Of a DNA stretch of 64,000 nucleotides, positions 63,635 through 64,000 are shown piece after piece. Source of the stretch: Nocardioides sp. T2.26MG-1 (GTDB lineage: Bacteria; Actinomycetota; Actinomycetes; Propionibacteriales; Nocardioidaceae). Each line of letters starts with the position of its first letter. The first letter of the stretch is position 1. The notes below the pieces were generated by a model. That model did no database searches. It was not told the origin of the DNA and saw only the letters and a list, made by a program, of their open reading frames with translations. The stretch covers positions 62,001 through 126,000 of the forward strand of contig NZ_CATNLZ010000012.1 of the NCBI RefSeq assembly GCF_950101795.1, given 5' to 3'. Both the position numbers and the translations under genes were made by a program.

Positions 63635-64000
63635 TCACGCGGCGACCTCCTCCCCCGGAGCGTCCGGGACCACGGTCTCGGCGGTGCGCTCGCGCGGCGG
63701 GTTGCGCGTGAACGTGCTGGTGCCCCGGGTCAGGTCGTGGCCGAGGTGCGCGGCGTCGATCTCGAAGCTGGTGACCTCGACGTTGTCGGAGTTGACCCAC
63801 AACCTGACCTCGAGCCGCCCGTGCACGACCACCGGGTCGCCCCGGCGCAGCGAGGCGGCGCAGTTCTCGGCGAGCTGACGCCAGACGTTGACCGTGTACC
63901 ACTGCGTGGTGCCGTCGGACCAGTTCTCGGTGCGGCGGTTGAACCGGCGCGGCGTGCAGGCCAGCCGGAAGCTGGCCACGGGGGTGTCGCCGGCGCGGCG
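63635..64000 (-). CDS. ssb: Single-stranded DNA-binding protein (5' end cut by window)
   Basis: The frame runs to the right edge, where codons before the internal GTG at 63979 (RRAGDTP) still fit the family, so the N-terminus lies outside. FRLACTPRRFNRRTENWSDG and YTVNVWRQLAENCAASLRRG are the OB-fold core of SSB. There is no acidic C-terminal tip of the DDDIPF kind, which suggests a secondary, shorter SSB paralogue rather than the replication one. Confidence 0.88.
   Translation of the reverse strand, partial: RRAGDTPVASFRLACTPRRFNRRTENWSDGTTQWYTVNVWRQLAENCAASLRRGDPVVVHGRLEVRLWVNSDNVEVTSFEIDAAHLGHDLTRGTSTFTRNPPRERTAETVVPDAPGEEVAA

Overview
The window is very G+C-rich DNA with strong G/C third-position codon bias, frequent GTG starts and densely packed genes. 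It looks like an actinobacterial chromosome, most likely Nocardioidaceae (Nocardioides-like). Support comes from LCP proteins, galactofuranose genes, a WS/DGAT acyltransferase, a mycothiol-type DsbA-like nitroreductase homologue, a truncated haemoglobin, a SigF/SigB-type sigma factor, and a dispersed 33-bp repeat of a kind I associate with Nocardioides. The genus is inference.

Region 1 (1-21,300) is chromosomal and mostly about the cell envelope. It holds a LicD-methyltransferase fusion (cut by the left edge), two sulfotransferase-like proteins, two secreted endonuclease/exonuclease/phosphatase-fold proteins and a secreted phospholipase-D-like protein. A GT2-GT2-glf operon for galactofuranose and two LCP ligases follow. 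Then come acyl-CoA/lipid genes (thioesterase, wax-ester synthase/DGAT, enoyl-CoA hydratase), a stress-type sigma factor and a large hybrid histidine kinase.

Region 2 (about 21,334-42,591) is an integrated genomic island of about 21 kb. It is bounded by 52-bp identical direct repeats lying in the 3' end of an acyl-CoA dehydrogenase gene. The intact gene is at the right end; its displaced native 3' tail remains at the left end. The element supplies a replacement tail that differs in five codons but encodes the same residues. A small HTH (excisionase-like) gene and a tyrosine integrase sit at the left end, and TGGCACA pairs with 11-bp spacing occur just inside both ends. Cargo includes a 1040-residue protein resembling a very divergent large serine recombinase, small HTH and zinc-ribbon proteins, a secreted protein/lipoprotein pair, a possible HEPN-type protein and small orphan proteins. 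It also includes a coiled-coil / DUF4041-T5orf172 (GIY-YIG) / helical-repeat operon with a one-base frameshift, an MNT-HEPN toxin-antitoxin-type pair and a truncated IS21-family element. I see no phage structural or conjugation genes.

Region 3 (42,500-64,000) is chromosomal again: acyl-CoA dehydrogenase, a secreted beta-rich protein, a CoA-binding protein, ArfB, MetG, a GPP34 protein, a chromate transporter, aminopeptidase N, an MscS channel, OsmC, haemoglobin, an ECF sigma operon with two histidine/acidic-rich exported proteins, a thioesterase, a TetR regulator with tandem palindromic operators and a small divergent membrane protein, a thiolase, a MarR regulator, EttA, and a partial SSB at the right edge.

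No tRNA, rRNA or CRISPR array was recognised.
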